Origin: Epiperipatus broadwayi
Lineage: Eukaryota; Onychophora; Udeonychophora; Euonychophora; Peripatidae
DNA length: 64,000 bases
NCBI GenBank assembly: GCA_028023455.1
Contig: JAQFVV010012496.1
Span: 3,038,001 to 3,102,000, forward strand
Direction of reading: 5' to 3'
A program made the translations under genes and the position numbers. Under the pieces are notes generated by a model. It was not told the origin of the DNA, searched no databases, and worked only from the letters and a program-made list of their open reading frames with translations. Shown here in pieces: positions 24,546 through 35,036 of this stretch (the stretch's first letter is position 1; every line of letters begins with the position of its first letter).

Positions 24546-25411
24546 AATAAATGGCAGTTCTTTTTTTCAAATTCACTACTAATCGCTTCAGCTTAAATTA
24601 TTGAAAACTACGACTATATAATTAATTCATAATATGAAATTCATTAATCTTGTTTCATAATAAAGCCGTCCTTAAAGCAAACATTTTAAATGATCATTTA
24701 AATCATAAAATAAAAACAACAAACAACTAATCTTATTTAATAAATTCTATTTAAAGTAATGTATAAAAACGGATTTATCTATTGTGCTTTCTTCTATTCC
24801 CTTCAAAATAAGAATCACTATACTAATAAAGTGATTCTCCTTGATTTCATTTATTAATATTTTTTGTAATATAATTATTGAAGGATCTATTTATTTCTAC
24901 ATATAAATCTAAATTTCAGATCTAACTATATTTAATTTTTTATAATCATAAATCCTTCAATATTTGGTTTTACTTTATAATAATTTATCAATTAATATAT
25001 TTACAAAAAATATATATTACAGTATTTAGTTATCTATAAATATTTGAACTTCTTAAAATCAAAACAATTATACCTTACACTGACCTTTAATGCCTGAATT
25101 ATTATTGATTGACATTTACATTACACTCACTATATTTTGTGTTTATCGTGATTATATTCCAACAATTATATACTAGCGTATTTATCATATTTACAATTAT
25201 TATACTTATTCTGCTACTGTTGGTGAGATATAGCTCTTAGTTTTAGAAGGAACAACAGAATCACTTCCAGTTATTCTGTGACATCCTGACTTGTAAGTAG
25301 GTAAGGTGATACTTCTGGCTGCACTTGACCGCTTGCCTCAAGTTGGTGTTTGATTCTAGCAGCTTCTAGTCCTAGTCCTGAACATGGACTTGCCTCATTA
25401 CAGTAACTGTT
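24546..25411. other. AT-rich stretch, nothing recognised
   Basis: No gene or repeat recognised. From about 25230 base composition becomes less AT-rich, leading into the open frame that follows. Confidence 0.4.
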
Positions 25412-25789
25412 TTGTTTTACAGCTATGGTTTGGTGAACATAGATTCCATCTTTCAGCTTTGTGACAGTAGTTCTCTGACCTTACCATCAAAAAGCTTCAT
25501 TATTTATTGCCAGATCCACATCTCTAAAGGAAACATTCAGATTCAGTGGGTGTCATCACCTAAAGGCCTATTCTTGCTATTGGCTACGCTTTATCTATTT
25601 GTGTATCCACTTATTCGAGGCAATGAATGTTGCCTCTTTATCCCTGAAGAATCTATCCCCATACTACAAGACTGCTGCATAATAACAACAAATCATCAAA
25701 TGACCAGCTTAAAATTATATAATAGTACAAAAGCAGTTCTCCATTCTTGTGCAATTTATTATAAACTGGAACAATCAGTGTTTTTGTAA
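25412..25789 (+). CDS. Unassigned 125-codon open reading frame, doubtful
   Basis: One open frame of 125 codons from ATG to TAA, in a local patch of higher GC (about 25230-25790). The predicted product has one hydrophobic stretch (GLFLLLATLYLFVYPLI) and several cysteines, and I recognise no domain. There is no recognisable splice context, homologous copy in the window or neighbouring gene. In a window this AT-rich an open frame of this length could arise by chance at a rate near one. It is listed because the composition shift could mark old coding or transcribed sequence. The opposite-strand frame at 25759-26022 is equally unsupported. Confidence 0.15.
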   Translation: MFYSYGLVNIDSIFQLCDSSSLTLPSKSFIIYCQIHISKGNIQIQWVSSPKGLFLLLATLYLFVYPLIRGNECCLFIPEESIPILQDCCIITTNHQMTSLKLYNSTKAVLHSCAIYYKLEQSVFL

Positions 25790-27224
25790 ATTCTGATTAA
25801 CGTCTTAGAGAAAATTACATAATAAAAAGTAACCAGAGGAGATTCCAGTAATTTAATAAATAATAATCCATTTATAGTTTTCTCAAGAAATATACATCTT
25901 GGAAGAGAAATTATAAGTTTCATAACAGAGAAGCCACTTAAACATTTTGTAATCGACATTGTCAATGTATTTAATAATGAATATAGTAAGGCACTATAGA
26001 AAATAAGTATACACAAAAACATATATGAGATAAGGTTAAAATCTGAATAAAGTTTGCAATTTTTTTCTAGTGCACTTTCGACTAAGTTATATTAGTCATA
26101 GTGGCATCAACATTATAGTAAGGGACTGTTTTTTAATTTTTTTGTAGATTGTTTGTAATTAGGTAGAGATTAGCTAAAGTATATAATTTTTTAATTTAAG
26201 ACTTGCATACACAGCAAACAATTTTTATGATTATAAACAAACTTCTTTAAAATTATCTAGCATTTTATTTATGAAGCTTTTTTCAACTCTAGTGTTGGTT
26301 CAACTAGCATCTCTAATACAAGAATTTCGACAGGCTCACTTTTGTTTAAAGAACAACAATCAATCAATCACTACCTTCTTGGAAGCCAGGCTCTTATTTC
26401 ATTATTATATTGATTTGTTAGTTGTAAAAATAATCTAACAGTTACTTGGTAAACTTTTCTCGAATAAAATACCAGTAAATTCAGCAAATAATGTTAAAAG
26501 TAGTGGATTGAGAGAGAAGCCATTTACAAAATTAATTAAAAAAATTTTGATTTAAAAAGATTTAACATGCTATTCTACACAGGAAATGATCGTAGTACTA
26601 TATGCGTGTATGTTGTAAAGCAAAGATTCACTGAAATAAGATGTTAAAAATTTTCATTTTGAATTTAAGCTGCACTCCTCTTTTAGGAGTCCAAAATTTA
26701 GAAAAAAAGTGTGGCTTATATTCAAAGTAAAATGATATTTAAATGAAATAAGTTAAAGAAAAGAGAAAATGATGAATAATCAGAATTTATTTTTAAAACC
26801 ATAATTACTTATAATTTATTGATCTTGTATACAATTCATATGATAGAGTAATATTGATTATAATGTAACTATCTATTATTTGTTTGTCAGTGAACATACT
26901 GTTAAACATGCCTGTTAATTTGAGATAAGAAAAGAGTTTACCATGGCTTTATTAAATTTTTATTTGATTTTCATGGCATTCAACACAGCCCTATACCATG
27001 AACCTGATGTAGATGCTGGGAATAGATTATATTTTACCATATGCAGTTAATGTAACCCTGCTAAACATGCCTTTATGAAGCTATTTTTAAGTGTTATTTT
27101 GCATGACTTGCATTTTTTTGATTAAGGTTCTGGAATTTATTTGGTTAAATGTGATGAATGTTGATTGATGATATGAACATATATATTTAAAATACCATAT
27201 ATTATTTAATTAAAAAAGAATTTA
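25790..27224. other. AT-rich stretch with one shared repeat
   Basis: The block near 26633-26735 (AATAAGATGTTAAAAATTTT, TTTGAATTTAAGCTGCACTC, then AAAAAAAGTGTGGCTTATA) matches 8305-8410. Its ending resembles ends of some pogo/Tigger-like elements, but that is only a suspicion. Nothing else was recognised. Confidence 0.4.
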
Positions 27225-27450
27225 TTCTATTGTTGAGTTTAGAAGAAATCTGAGGATGACTCCTGGGCAGTTGAAACTGTAAGCAAGAAAGAAGAAATTC
27301 TATTGTTGAGTTTAAAAGAGCTCTGAGATTGATTCCTGGACATTTGAAACTGTAAGCAAGAAAGAATAAATTCTATTGTTGAGTTCAAATGAGCTCTGAG
27401 AATGACTCCTGGACAGTTGAAACTGTAAGCAAAAAAGAATAAATTCTATT
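27225..27450 (+). repeat. 73-bp tandem repeat with hammerhead-like core
   Basis: Three copies with an exact 73-base period: the marker TTCTATTGTTGAG starts at 27225, 27298 and 27371, and a fourth start is at 27444. Each unit contains a CTGAGGA/CTGAGAA core-like string, a hairpin GACT-CCTGGAC-AGTT, GAAA, then CTGTA. This matches the hammerhead order (CUGANGA, stem II, GAAA, short helix III, NUH), but with one extra base before stem II and only a weak helix I (GCT/AGC). Tandem arrays carrying hammerheads are known from schistosome, newt and cave cricket satellite DNA. Confidence 0.7.
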
Positions 27451-28734
27451 TTACATTTAAATTCCATTGTAAAGTGTTCAATAAAGAAGCATATGGTATT
27501 ATATATATATCAATGTAAAATAGGAAAAGAAGTGGAAAGAAATTATAATATATATTCAAAATAAGAGTCATATATCACATGATCCTATCTCTTAAGCTTG
27601 CCAAAGCATGAAACCATGGTCAGGGAGGGGTTCCTGACAGAGATATTTTGAGTGCTGGCTCTGGCTAAGCATTTATCATAAAGCTTGTAGAGGAATTGGC
27701 AACCCTCATTGTTTTATAATATATATATTTCGTACTGATTTTATTGTTTGATTCTACCCATAAGACATTTCAACTCTTGATATTTTTTGATTATGTTATT
27801 CAATATGGGAAAAATTGTTAAGATGACTACTTAAAAAGATTCAGAAAATTTAAAATTATGTACAAGGAATTATGCCATCAATAACAATGTAAAATGTCAG
27901 AGACGTGATGTACTTCAAAATTGTGAACATATATGCATGCTAAATGTATGAATACTATAATAACAATGATATTCCAAAAAAGAGCACTCAAAGTAACTTT
28001 TGGTCTTAGATATTATGTATTGATGAAAAATCACCAAAATAGTATGCATATATTTACAAATATTCAGACAATAACAATTTATAATAAAATAATCAATAAA
28101 ATTATGGCATGCATATTTTATTTTTGATAAAATAAATTATTCCAATGTTCTCCTGGGTTTGAAATCAGCTTCAAAAAGAAAAAAAGATAAGGGCCAATAG
28201 TATTCATTTAGTTATTAGCTAACTAAATGTTCACTAATTACAAAATATTTAATAGGAAGACATTCTCTATCATCATCATCATCTAAAATTAAAAATACTT
28301 TAAATCATTTTTTAACTTTTGCTATAAATAATCAACTATATTTATTTAACTTATTTGCTTCTGTACAGATGATGGGAAATTTAATGAAGTCATATTGTTT
28401 CCATTTTTTCTTTTTTGTAATATAATGATTGAGATTTAATAACATCTTTTAGGATTACAAGAATACTATATGATTGCAAACTTGGTATGCTAATAAGACT
28501 CATTACCAAAAGGACACATATAAGCTATCCATGAATTCATACACCCACTAATGCACATGTAAGGATCCACATTCGCATTCACAAAAAAATGTAAACTAAT
28601 CCTCAATTCAATAAATAGTTCTGTAATTTACAGTTAAGTAAAGCATTACTTTGTATAAATGTATGTATATATATATATTTTATGTTTAATATTTGATTAT
28701 ACAAGTATAATTTATGTATCTGGAGTTATATAAT
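27451..28734. other. AT-rich stretch, nothing recognised
   Basis: No gene or repeat recognised apart from a short ATC triplet run near 28270. The last 60 bases (TACAAGTATAATTTATGTAT, CTGGAGTT) also occur just left of the fold-back at 60.86 kb. Confidence 0.4.
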
Positions 28735-29060
28735 TATATAAGGGATTTGAACAGATTTTCAAGCTCCCTTCAGCTATCTCATACAACTGATACCCATGAC
28801 CACACACATGTGTAAAAAAGATAAATGATCTCCAATATAAATATTTCGTCCTGAAACAGCACTCATAAGTTGATCCAGATCACCATCTCCCATACTTTGT
28901 TGTATGGTAGATGGTGATCTGGACCAGCTGATGAGTGCTGAATACGTATAATGGAGATCGTTTATATTTTACAGATGTGTATGGTCATGTGCATCAGTTG
29001 TATGAGATAGGGCGGATAGCTGAAGGGAGCTTGAAAGTTTGTGTTCAAATCCCTTATATA
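28735..29060. mobile_element. Fold-back element, family A
   Basis: Ends AAGGGATTTGAACAGATTTT and AGTTTGTGTTCAAATCCCTT, near-complementary. Inside are the CACATGACC / GGTCATGTG and ATAAATGATCTCCAATAT / ATAATGGAGATCGTTTAT pairs. The left-arm ribozyme (minus, about 28826-28883) keeps GAAA and the TTGGAGATC partner, but the core is CTTATGA. The right arm has lost stem II and GAAA. Confidence 0.8.
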
Positions 29061-29931
29061 TCTTATGATTATAAAATATATGCAAAATAAATTTATATAG
29101 TATAATCTAATTTTCACCTGCAACATTACAACAATAGACAAATAATTACCGGAATTTCCTTCTTCCTTTTTTTTTAAAACATTTTAAGATTAAAAAATAA
29201 CAACAATCTCATCTCTCATTTCTTTCACTCCACGTAAAGAAGTTTAAAAGAGCTACCAGAAAGATTAGATAAAGTAAAATTCTAATTAAAACTGAAAATA
29301 AAAGACTGATATTAAATCAGCTTCTTGGAAGGAAAAAACCCATCACTAAGTCTTGCTGTTTGCTTGGGAAGTGGAGCGTTCAATTTTATGAAGTCGATTT
29401 TTAATCTTAGTAATTTTCTTGCTACAGTTTGTCAGAAAAACATCTCATCAGTAAGACAATAAAAATATCCATTTAGTTAACCTACTTTTCGGCACGTTTT
29501 TAGTCTTCCATCATATTGGGCTCAATTAACCAAGAACTTCAAGTTACAATATATGCATCACTTTTTTTTTAAAAAAAAAAGATGGAGTGAGAAAGATGTG
29601 GGAGGTGTAAAAAAATGTATTTATATACTGTAACTAAAAAGTAAACAAATTTACTATAAAACAATTTATATATCACCAATTTGTTTTTAAAAATGCAGTT
29701 ATCATTTACGATAGGCATACAATTTTTTAAGCATATGTTAAATATATTCAGTAAAACTTTCATCTACGAGAAATAACACAGGATATTTTGATAGTGAAAT
29801 GATAGAAAATGCACAATTTACATATATAAGTGCATGTTTAAATTTACTTGTAAATAATAACAATTATGGCACCAATGTTATAAGTATATTTTTAAATTTT
29901 CAATTAAACGGGAGGGGGCAATATGTGAGGT
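29061..29931. other. AT-rich stretch, nothing recognised
   Basis: No gene or repeat recognised. Confidence 0.4.
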
Positions 29932-30090
29932 TATAATTAAAGGGATTTGAATTAAGGAATTTTCAGTCTATGCATCCTCCACTCCATCTCAATCAACGGA
30001 TACACATGTTAGACTGAATGTTTCTCGTACATGTAGTTAGAATGGAGGATGAATAGACTGAAAAATCCTGAGTTCAAATCCCTCTAATTA
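29932..30090. mobile_element. Small fold-back with B-box-like ends
   Basis: TTAAAGGGATTTGAATTAAG pairs with the end TGAGTTCAAATCCCTCTAAT, and TTTTCAGTCTATGCATCCTC pairs with GAGGATGAATAGACTGAAAA. Related to family A at the ends only, with no ribozyme module. The fragment at 34258-34350 is another relative. Confidence 0.75.
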
Positions 30091-30361
30091 CATATACAAG
30101 AAACATTCAGTTTAAGCAAATTATACGCTGCCTTAGAACTTATTAATTATATCTTAATGATGTAACTCTAATAATGCAAAACTATCACTTAATTGCCGGC
30201 ATCTTTCTTCAGGTAAAAAACTTATTATACAAACGAGCAATATATATTATATATAAATGTCATTATATAGCTGGAATTAAGACTTTAACTCTATTTTTAA
30301 CTTTCCTAATGAATCTTGCATGCTTCTATGATTGTAGCTATAAGTACACAAATTGTTTGTC

Positions 30362-30456
30362 AAGCGTTGGTGGTCTAGTGGTTAGCATAGCTGCCTTCCA
30401 AGCAGTTGTACCGGGTTCGCTTCCCGGCTGACGCTTTGACATTTGAAAAAAAAAAA
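30362..30456 (+). mobile_element. tRNA-Gly(UCC)-derived retroposon
   Basis: 30364-30434 is a 71-nt tRNA-Gly-like sequence: acceptor GCGTTGG / CTGACGC pairs fully with wobbles, the anticodon loop CTTCCAA gives UCC, and the T-arm CCGGG-TTCGCTT-CCCGG is intact. It is followed by TTTGACATTTG and an A-run (30446-30456). Near-direct repeats flank it (GTACACAAATTG at 30344-30355, GTACACATAAATTG at 30457-30470), as expected for LINE-mediated insertion. The A-tail and flanks argue against a normal tRNA gene, although its internal promoter boxes could still be read. Copies at 58.8 and 62.1 kb share the short tail. Confidence 0.8.
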
Positions 30457-31747
30457 GTACACATAAATTGGTAAGTTATTTTTTTAATCAGTTTGTGTGT
30501 GCTTGCAAGCAAAATGTAATATTAGTTGACAAAAATATAATAGAAACTAAATAAATAAGAAAATTGAAATAAAAAGTAAATAATATAATTTACCTATTTC
30601 TGACAGCATAATAATTTAGAATAGATGTGATGTGTAAATAAAAATTGTCAATTTCTATCACTTCTCAAAATTTCCATTGATGAATATGCTCAATTACTGT
30701 TATTTCTGCAGAGTAAACAAACTATCTCATTCCTGTTCTGATGGGTAAGAGTTAAATAATCTTTAATGTGTAAGAGTTAAAATAATGTATCGACAAAATA
30801 TTTATATTTTTTTACGATATTTAAGTTATTTTTTAGTAGCTACTTATTAAAATTAAAAAAAAAAAAGATGCATATATATATATTTTTAATTATATTTTTA
30901 TTTTTTGATATTTTTTTAAATTATATTTTTTTCAATTTAATTAGAGTTGTTTTTAAAATCAATTATTGTTTAATTTCCTTCTAAAAACTAGTCATCTAAT
31001 TGGCAACAACCATTAACAAAATGATATAAATCTTTAATTAAGATAATTGTTATATTTACAAAAAGAGTGAGAATATTTACAAAATTTTAATTGCTAACAT
31101 TTTATCTTTTACATCACAATAATATTTTTGATCATCCAAACTTTTCAATATAAGCATAATTTACACTTTAATTCATTTTATTTTGTTTTTAAAAAAGTTA
31201 AATATTATATTGCTTTTTTTTCCCTCAGATAGTTTGAATCCATTAGCAATTAAATGCCCACAAAAATGTCTTTATTAAACTTTAAAAACCTATAATTACA
31301 AAAAGAAAAAAATATTTCAGACCTGCAGGAAAATGTGGTCTGAAAGGATACAGTTAGAATTTAGAACAGGGTAAAGACTAAGTGGTGATAGTTTATTTAC
31401 TAAAAAAATGAATTAATTTATGAAAAGTTTTTTTAAATATATGTTTAAAGGTAGAAGAATAGTAAAAGATATGTTTGAAAAAGTGAGATAAATGAAAAGT
31501 AATTAAAGGTGAGAGATGATTTTTAAGAAATGAGAGAACAAAAAGTAAATAGGATTGGAGGTAGTAGTGGTCTAGGATGTGTAGCACCTGTACTTCGATA
31601 GAAGATGATTTTAACAATTATTAATTTGTTTGTGTAAATGATATTCAATTTTAATTATAAAAGCTTTATGGCAAAATGGTTAGGTACCTTGCCAATTACA
31701 TCTAGATTGGGCCAGATCAATCCTAGAAATTTTTCCAGGTCCAAAGC
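30457..31747. other. AT-rich stretch, nothing recognised
   Basis: No gene or repeat recognised before the direct repeat at 31748. Confidence 0.4.
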
Positions 31748-31870
31748 AGATTTAGAATTCTCTTTCAGATACTTGTCCCATAGCCAACACAGCTATCTGG
31801 TTATTGGTTGGTTAATGGATATTTAACCACTATTAGCTAAACAATAAAGGTCCCGAAGCAGATTTAGAAT
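31748..31870 (+). repeat. Direct repeat flanking the family C palindrome (left copy)
   Basis: CAGATTTAGAATTCTCTTTC, CCCATAGCCAAC, TATCTGGTTATTGGTTGGTT and ATATTTAACCACTATTAG recur at 32863-32985 with few changes. The roughly 990-bp palindrome lies exactly between the two copies. Confidence 0.85.
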
Positions 31871-31980
31871 TAAAACAGGCAAAACTCACTATATATATAT
31901 ATATTGCCACACAGAGCAAGCTAGAGTAATCAATGGATGCCAGAAGGTTTGTGCATAAAATCCCCATCTAGTGCATACTC

Positions 31981-32040
31981 ATCCAATATCCCCAGACTGG
32001 TTTCTGGCTTATGGTCTTCATCAGTGAGGAGCCTTGGATC
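31981..32040 (-). ncRNA. Type I hammerhead ribozyme candidate, family C, intact core
   Basis: Minus strand order: GATCCAAGGCTCCTCA, core CTGATGA, stem II region AGACCATAAGCCA, GAAA, helix III CCAGT, C17, then TGGGGATATTGGAT. Helix I pairs CCTCA with TGGGG and, beyond an internal loop, ATCCAA with TTGGAT. The cleavage triplet is GTC, with cleavage near 31994/31995. All invariant bases are present. Confidence 0.7.
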
Positions 32041-32643
32041 TGAGAGCATTGCATATAGATCTTAGGATCTAATGCAACCCTCCAGCAACCACCTTTTATC
32101 TCCATTTAAATACAAAACTATGAGTCTTAAACTGAAAACACCTTAAGGTTTTCAATCCAAGCCCATTAGCTTATATGGTCATATGGTCTGAACCTATTTC
32201 AGTACCCATACATTTTGGTGTCTTTGGTTCCTTAATAACCATAGCCACCACTATCCTATTAGGCAGAATTGGTTTTAAGCCAATAAACATCACATGACCA
32301 CCTCCTCTTATGCTTGTACATAACTGTTGTTAAAACAGGCAAAACTCACTATATATATTGCCACACACAGCAAGCTAGAGTAATCAATTATACACAAGCA
32401 TAAGAGGATGTGGTCATGTGATGTTTATTGGCTTAAAACCAATCCTGCCTAATAGGATGGTGGTGGCTATGATTATTAAAGAACCAAAGACACCAAAATG
32501 TATGGGTACTGAACTGGGTTCAGACTCATATGACTATATAAGCTAATGGGCTTGGATTGAAAACATTAAGTTTAAGACTCATAGTTTTGTAGTTAAATGG
32601 AGATAAAAGGTGGTTGCTGGAGGGTTGCATTATGCAGTGCTCT

Positions 32644-32705
32644 CAGATCCAAGGATCCTCATTGATGAAGGCCATAAGCCAGAAACTAGTCTGGGGATAT
32701 TGGAT
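32644..32705 (+). ncRNA. Hammerhead, family C, with C3 mutation
   Basis: Same order as the minus-strand copy: GATCCAAGGATCCTCA, then TTGATGA instead of CTGATGA, stem II AGGC-CATAA-GCCA, GAAA, CTAGT, C17 at 32691, TGGGGATATTGGAT. The core C to T change should abolish or strongly reduce cleavage. Confidence 0.6.
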
Positions 32706-32862
32706 GAGTATGCACTAGATGGGGATTTTATGCACAAGCCTTCTGGCTTCTGGCATCCATTGATTACTCTAGCTTGCTGTGTGTGGCAATATATATAGTG
32801 AGTTTTGCCTGTTTTAACAACATTATACACAAGCGTAAGAGGAGGTGGTTGTGTGATGTTTA

Positions 32863-32985
32863 TCAGATTTAGAATTATCTTTCAGATAGTTGCCCCATAG
32901 CCAACGTAATCAGTTATCTGGTTATTGGTTGGTTAATCGATATTTAACGACTATTAGTTAAACAATAATGGCCCCAAGCTAATCT
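32863..32985 (+). repeat. Direct repeat flanking the family C palindrome (right copy)
   Basis: Right copy of the 31748-31870 sequence. It is far longer than any known transposon target duplication. Confidence 0.85.
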
Positions 32986-33079
32986 GGTTTAGTCAGAAAA
33001 AAAAATGATTATAATAATTATCTTCACTATTGGTGATAAGGTTATCATATTCTTATAGGAACTAAGGGTTTTCCATTAT

Positions 33080-33765
33080 TAAGTATTCTTCTGCAAAGCT
33101 ACAAGAAGGAGATAGCTGCCAACTAAATGAAGACATTTTGATTTCTCTTTGAGGCCTTCAAAAAACTAAACAGCAAAAATTTCTGTCCAATCTCTAACTT
33201 TTTGGCATTGCAGTTGTTATTATATAATTATTCATCCTATATTCAAAAATGAATAGACTGCTCACTAACACTCATTGCCCAACATGATTTTATTGCCTTT
33301 CAAGTTTGAAATTAAATAATACTATGGTCTTTTGCCTGATAGTTATTAACTGAAATATAAATTTAAGTTTTCTTCAAAGCAGGATGAATGTCTGTGAATG
33401 ATTTTGTGGGTTTTTTTTTAAAATAGATATTTATAACCATGATAGACAAATTAAATTATGGCCCTTATTCCTATAAGGATGTAAAGCTACAAGCCAAGAT
33501 AGCAATTGGCAGCTAAAGGCAGAGGATCTAAGAAACCCCTGATTTTGGACTCAGATTCCTGTTTGATGACAATTTTTTACTTAGGTATTCACAACTGCAG
33601 ATTACTTTCAAATGAAAAAATATTGTATGAATTGGAAGAATGGTCTCCTATTAAATGGGACATTGCTGAACTTTGTGAAGTTATAAGAAAATGTGAAGAG
33701 ATGAGGCATTAGAAGGCAAAGTAGGATTCATTATAAATAAAAAGTGGATGTGGTCAGGTTTTAAT
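33080..33765 (+). pseudogene. RTE-like LINE 5' region and endonuclease fossil
   Basis: The open frame 33506-33712 reads GRGSKKPL, then LGIHNCRLLSNEKILYELEE and WSPIKWDIAELCEV. This matches the start of the RTE-type endonuclease (TYNCRTL, NEKxxEL, IKWDIxGLxEVR). After a stop, GKVGFIINKKW continues the domain (GVGFLVNK), ending near 33760. Upstream, 33080-33480 aligns by eye with the leader of the copy at 6.7 kb. This copy breaks off early in the endonuclease, so it is 3'-truncated or internally deleted rather than 5'-truncated, which is unusual for a LINE. Most of the catalytic residues are absent. Confidence 0.7.
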
Positions 33766-34257
33766 GATTTAAAGATTTAATTATATAAATTTACTATATA
33801 AAAACCTGTTCATCATTTGATTTGAGTACAGGTATGTCTAATCAGAAAAAAATAAGAATTTACATTATTTTTATTAAGTTTTAAAATTATGTGCATAACA
33901 GAAAATATATTTGAATAAATTAGATGACTAAAATTGATTTTCTTAATTCATTAACAATTATTTCTAACATTTATAACTATACTAATCATCATTACTTTTT
34001 CTCTTATTCTCCATCAATTTTCCTTTTACTCTTCTATTGTCAGTCATTTAAATTAGTATAAGGATTGATCATCATGATACTCATCAATCACATGTGTTAA
34101 TTCATATTTTTAACTTCTAATTAGATGCACTATAATAGTTCAGATTATAATCTCTTTTTTCCTACTTTTTTAGTCTCTGCTTAATGGCTATATTCACTAA
34201 TGAATGGCAATTAACAATAATGAAATAATTACAATAACATATATATGCTACTCTTTT

Positions 34258-34350
34258 ATTTAATTAGAGAGTTTGAACTCAAGATTTTCAGTCGATTCAA
34301 ACTCCACTCCATCTCAAGCAACTAATAGCACATGACCACATACATGTGAA
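34258..34350 (+). mobile_element. Family A-like arm fragment
   Basis: AGAGAGTTTGAACTCAAGAT, TTTTCAGTCGATTC, CCACTCCATCTCAAGCAACT and CATGACCACATACATGTGAA match the left arm of family A and the small fold-back at 29.9 kb. It is cut off where the family C element begins. Confidence 0.6.
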
Positions 34351-34524
34351 AAAACACAGAGACAAAACTCTCCATACAGTAGTGTACATTCAGTGAAAGC
34401 CAGGGTAAAAATGAATGCAAAAATTATGTTTTCATTTTGAACTCAAAGCTTTATAGTTAATTAAACATGTAAAAGATGGATGCTTGAAGGTTGCATAAGA
34501 TCCTAAGATCTAGACAGCCTTCTC

Positions 34525-34584
34525 AGATTAAAGCTCCCCACTGATGAAAGCCATAAGCTAGAAACAAGTCTGGGGATAGTGGAT
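34525..34584 (+). ncRNA. Type I hammerhead candidate, family C dimer, upstream unit
   Basis: AGATTAAAGCTCCCCA, core CTGATGA (34541-34547), stem II AAGC-CATAA-GCTA, GAAA (34561-34564), CAAGT, C17 at 34570, TGGGGATAGTGGAT. The core is intact and stem II AGC/GCT replaces GGC/GCC of the 32-kb copies, a compensatory change. Inner helix I pairs CCCCA with TGGGG. Outer helix I is weakened. Confidence 0.65.
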
Positions 34585-34974
34585 GAGGAGGCATAAGATA
34601 GAGATATTATGCACAAACCTTCCTGCATCCATTTTTACTCTGGCTTGCACTGAATGGTACTACTGTATGTAGTTTTTCTTCCGTGTTTAACAGCTAGTGT
34701 AAACATAAAGAATGATGATCATGTGATGTTTAGTGGCGTAATACCAATCCTGCCGAATATGATTATGGTGACTGTGGTTATTAAAGAACCAAAAATACCA
34801 AAATGTATAGATGCTGAACTAAGTTCAGATCTATACAACTGTACAAGCTAATGAGCTTAGCTTGAAAATATTATTGTGTTTTCATTTTGGACTCAAAGCT
34901 TTATAGTTAGCAAATAAGGTAAAAGGTGGCTGCTCAAGGGTTGCATTAGATCCAAAGCTAGGTGCAGTGCTCAC

Positions 34975-35036
34975 AGATACAAAGCTCCTCACTGATGAAA
35001 GCCACAAACTAGGAACCAGTCTGGAGATATTGGATT
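34975..35036 (+). ncRNA. Hammerhead, family C dimer, downstream unit, mutated
   Basis: AGATACAAAGCTCCTCA, core CTGATGA (34992-34998), stem II region AAGCCACAAACTAG, then GGAAC where GAAAC is expected, CAGT, C17 at 35021, TGGAGATATTGGAT. The GAAA box mutation predicts loss of cleavage. Confidence 0.55.

Larger units (their letters stand above)
31874..32862. mobile_element. Large fold-back of two inverted family C units
   Basis: Two family C units face each other with a spacer near 32336-32395. The left unit is antisense (GGCAAAACTCACTATATATA, ..., CAAGCATAAGAGG complement) and the right unit is sense, ending GTGAGTTTTGCCTGTTTTAA. The arms are about 430-450 bp and highly similar. Each unit has a hammerhead segment, so a ribozyme is encoded on each strand. 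The open frames at 32610-32798 and 32630-32830 are accidents of the repeat. Confidence 0.85.

Noticed and set aside
25412-25789. Real small membrane protein gene
   Set aside because: One hydrophobic stretch and a 125-codon frame are compatible with chance at this base composition. No homologue, exon signal or repeat copy was seen. Kept only as a doubtful open frame.
26633-26735. pogo/Tigger terminal repeat
   Set aside because: GTGTGGCTTATATTC resembles such ends from memory, but no partner end, TA duplication or transposase was found.
30364-30434. Ordinary tRNA-Gly gene
   Set aside because: The A-tail, the shared short tail and the flanking direct repeats show retroposition. Function as a tRNA gene cannot be excluded but is not supported.
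32610-32830. Overlapping open frames on both strands at 32.6-32.8 kb
   Set aside because: They lie wholly within the family C unit across the ribozyme, and other copies do not keep them open.
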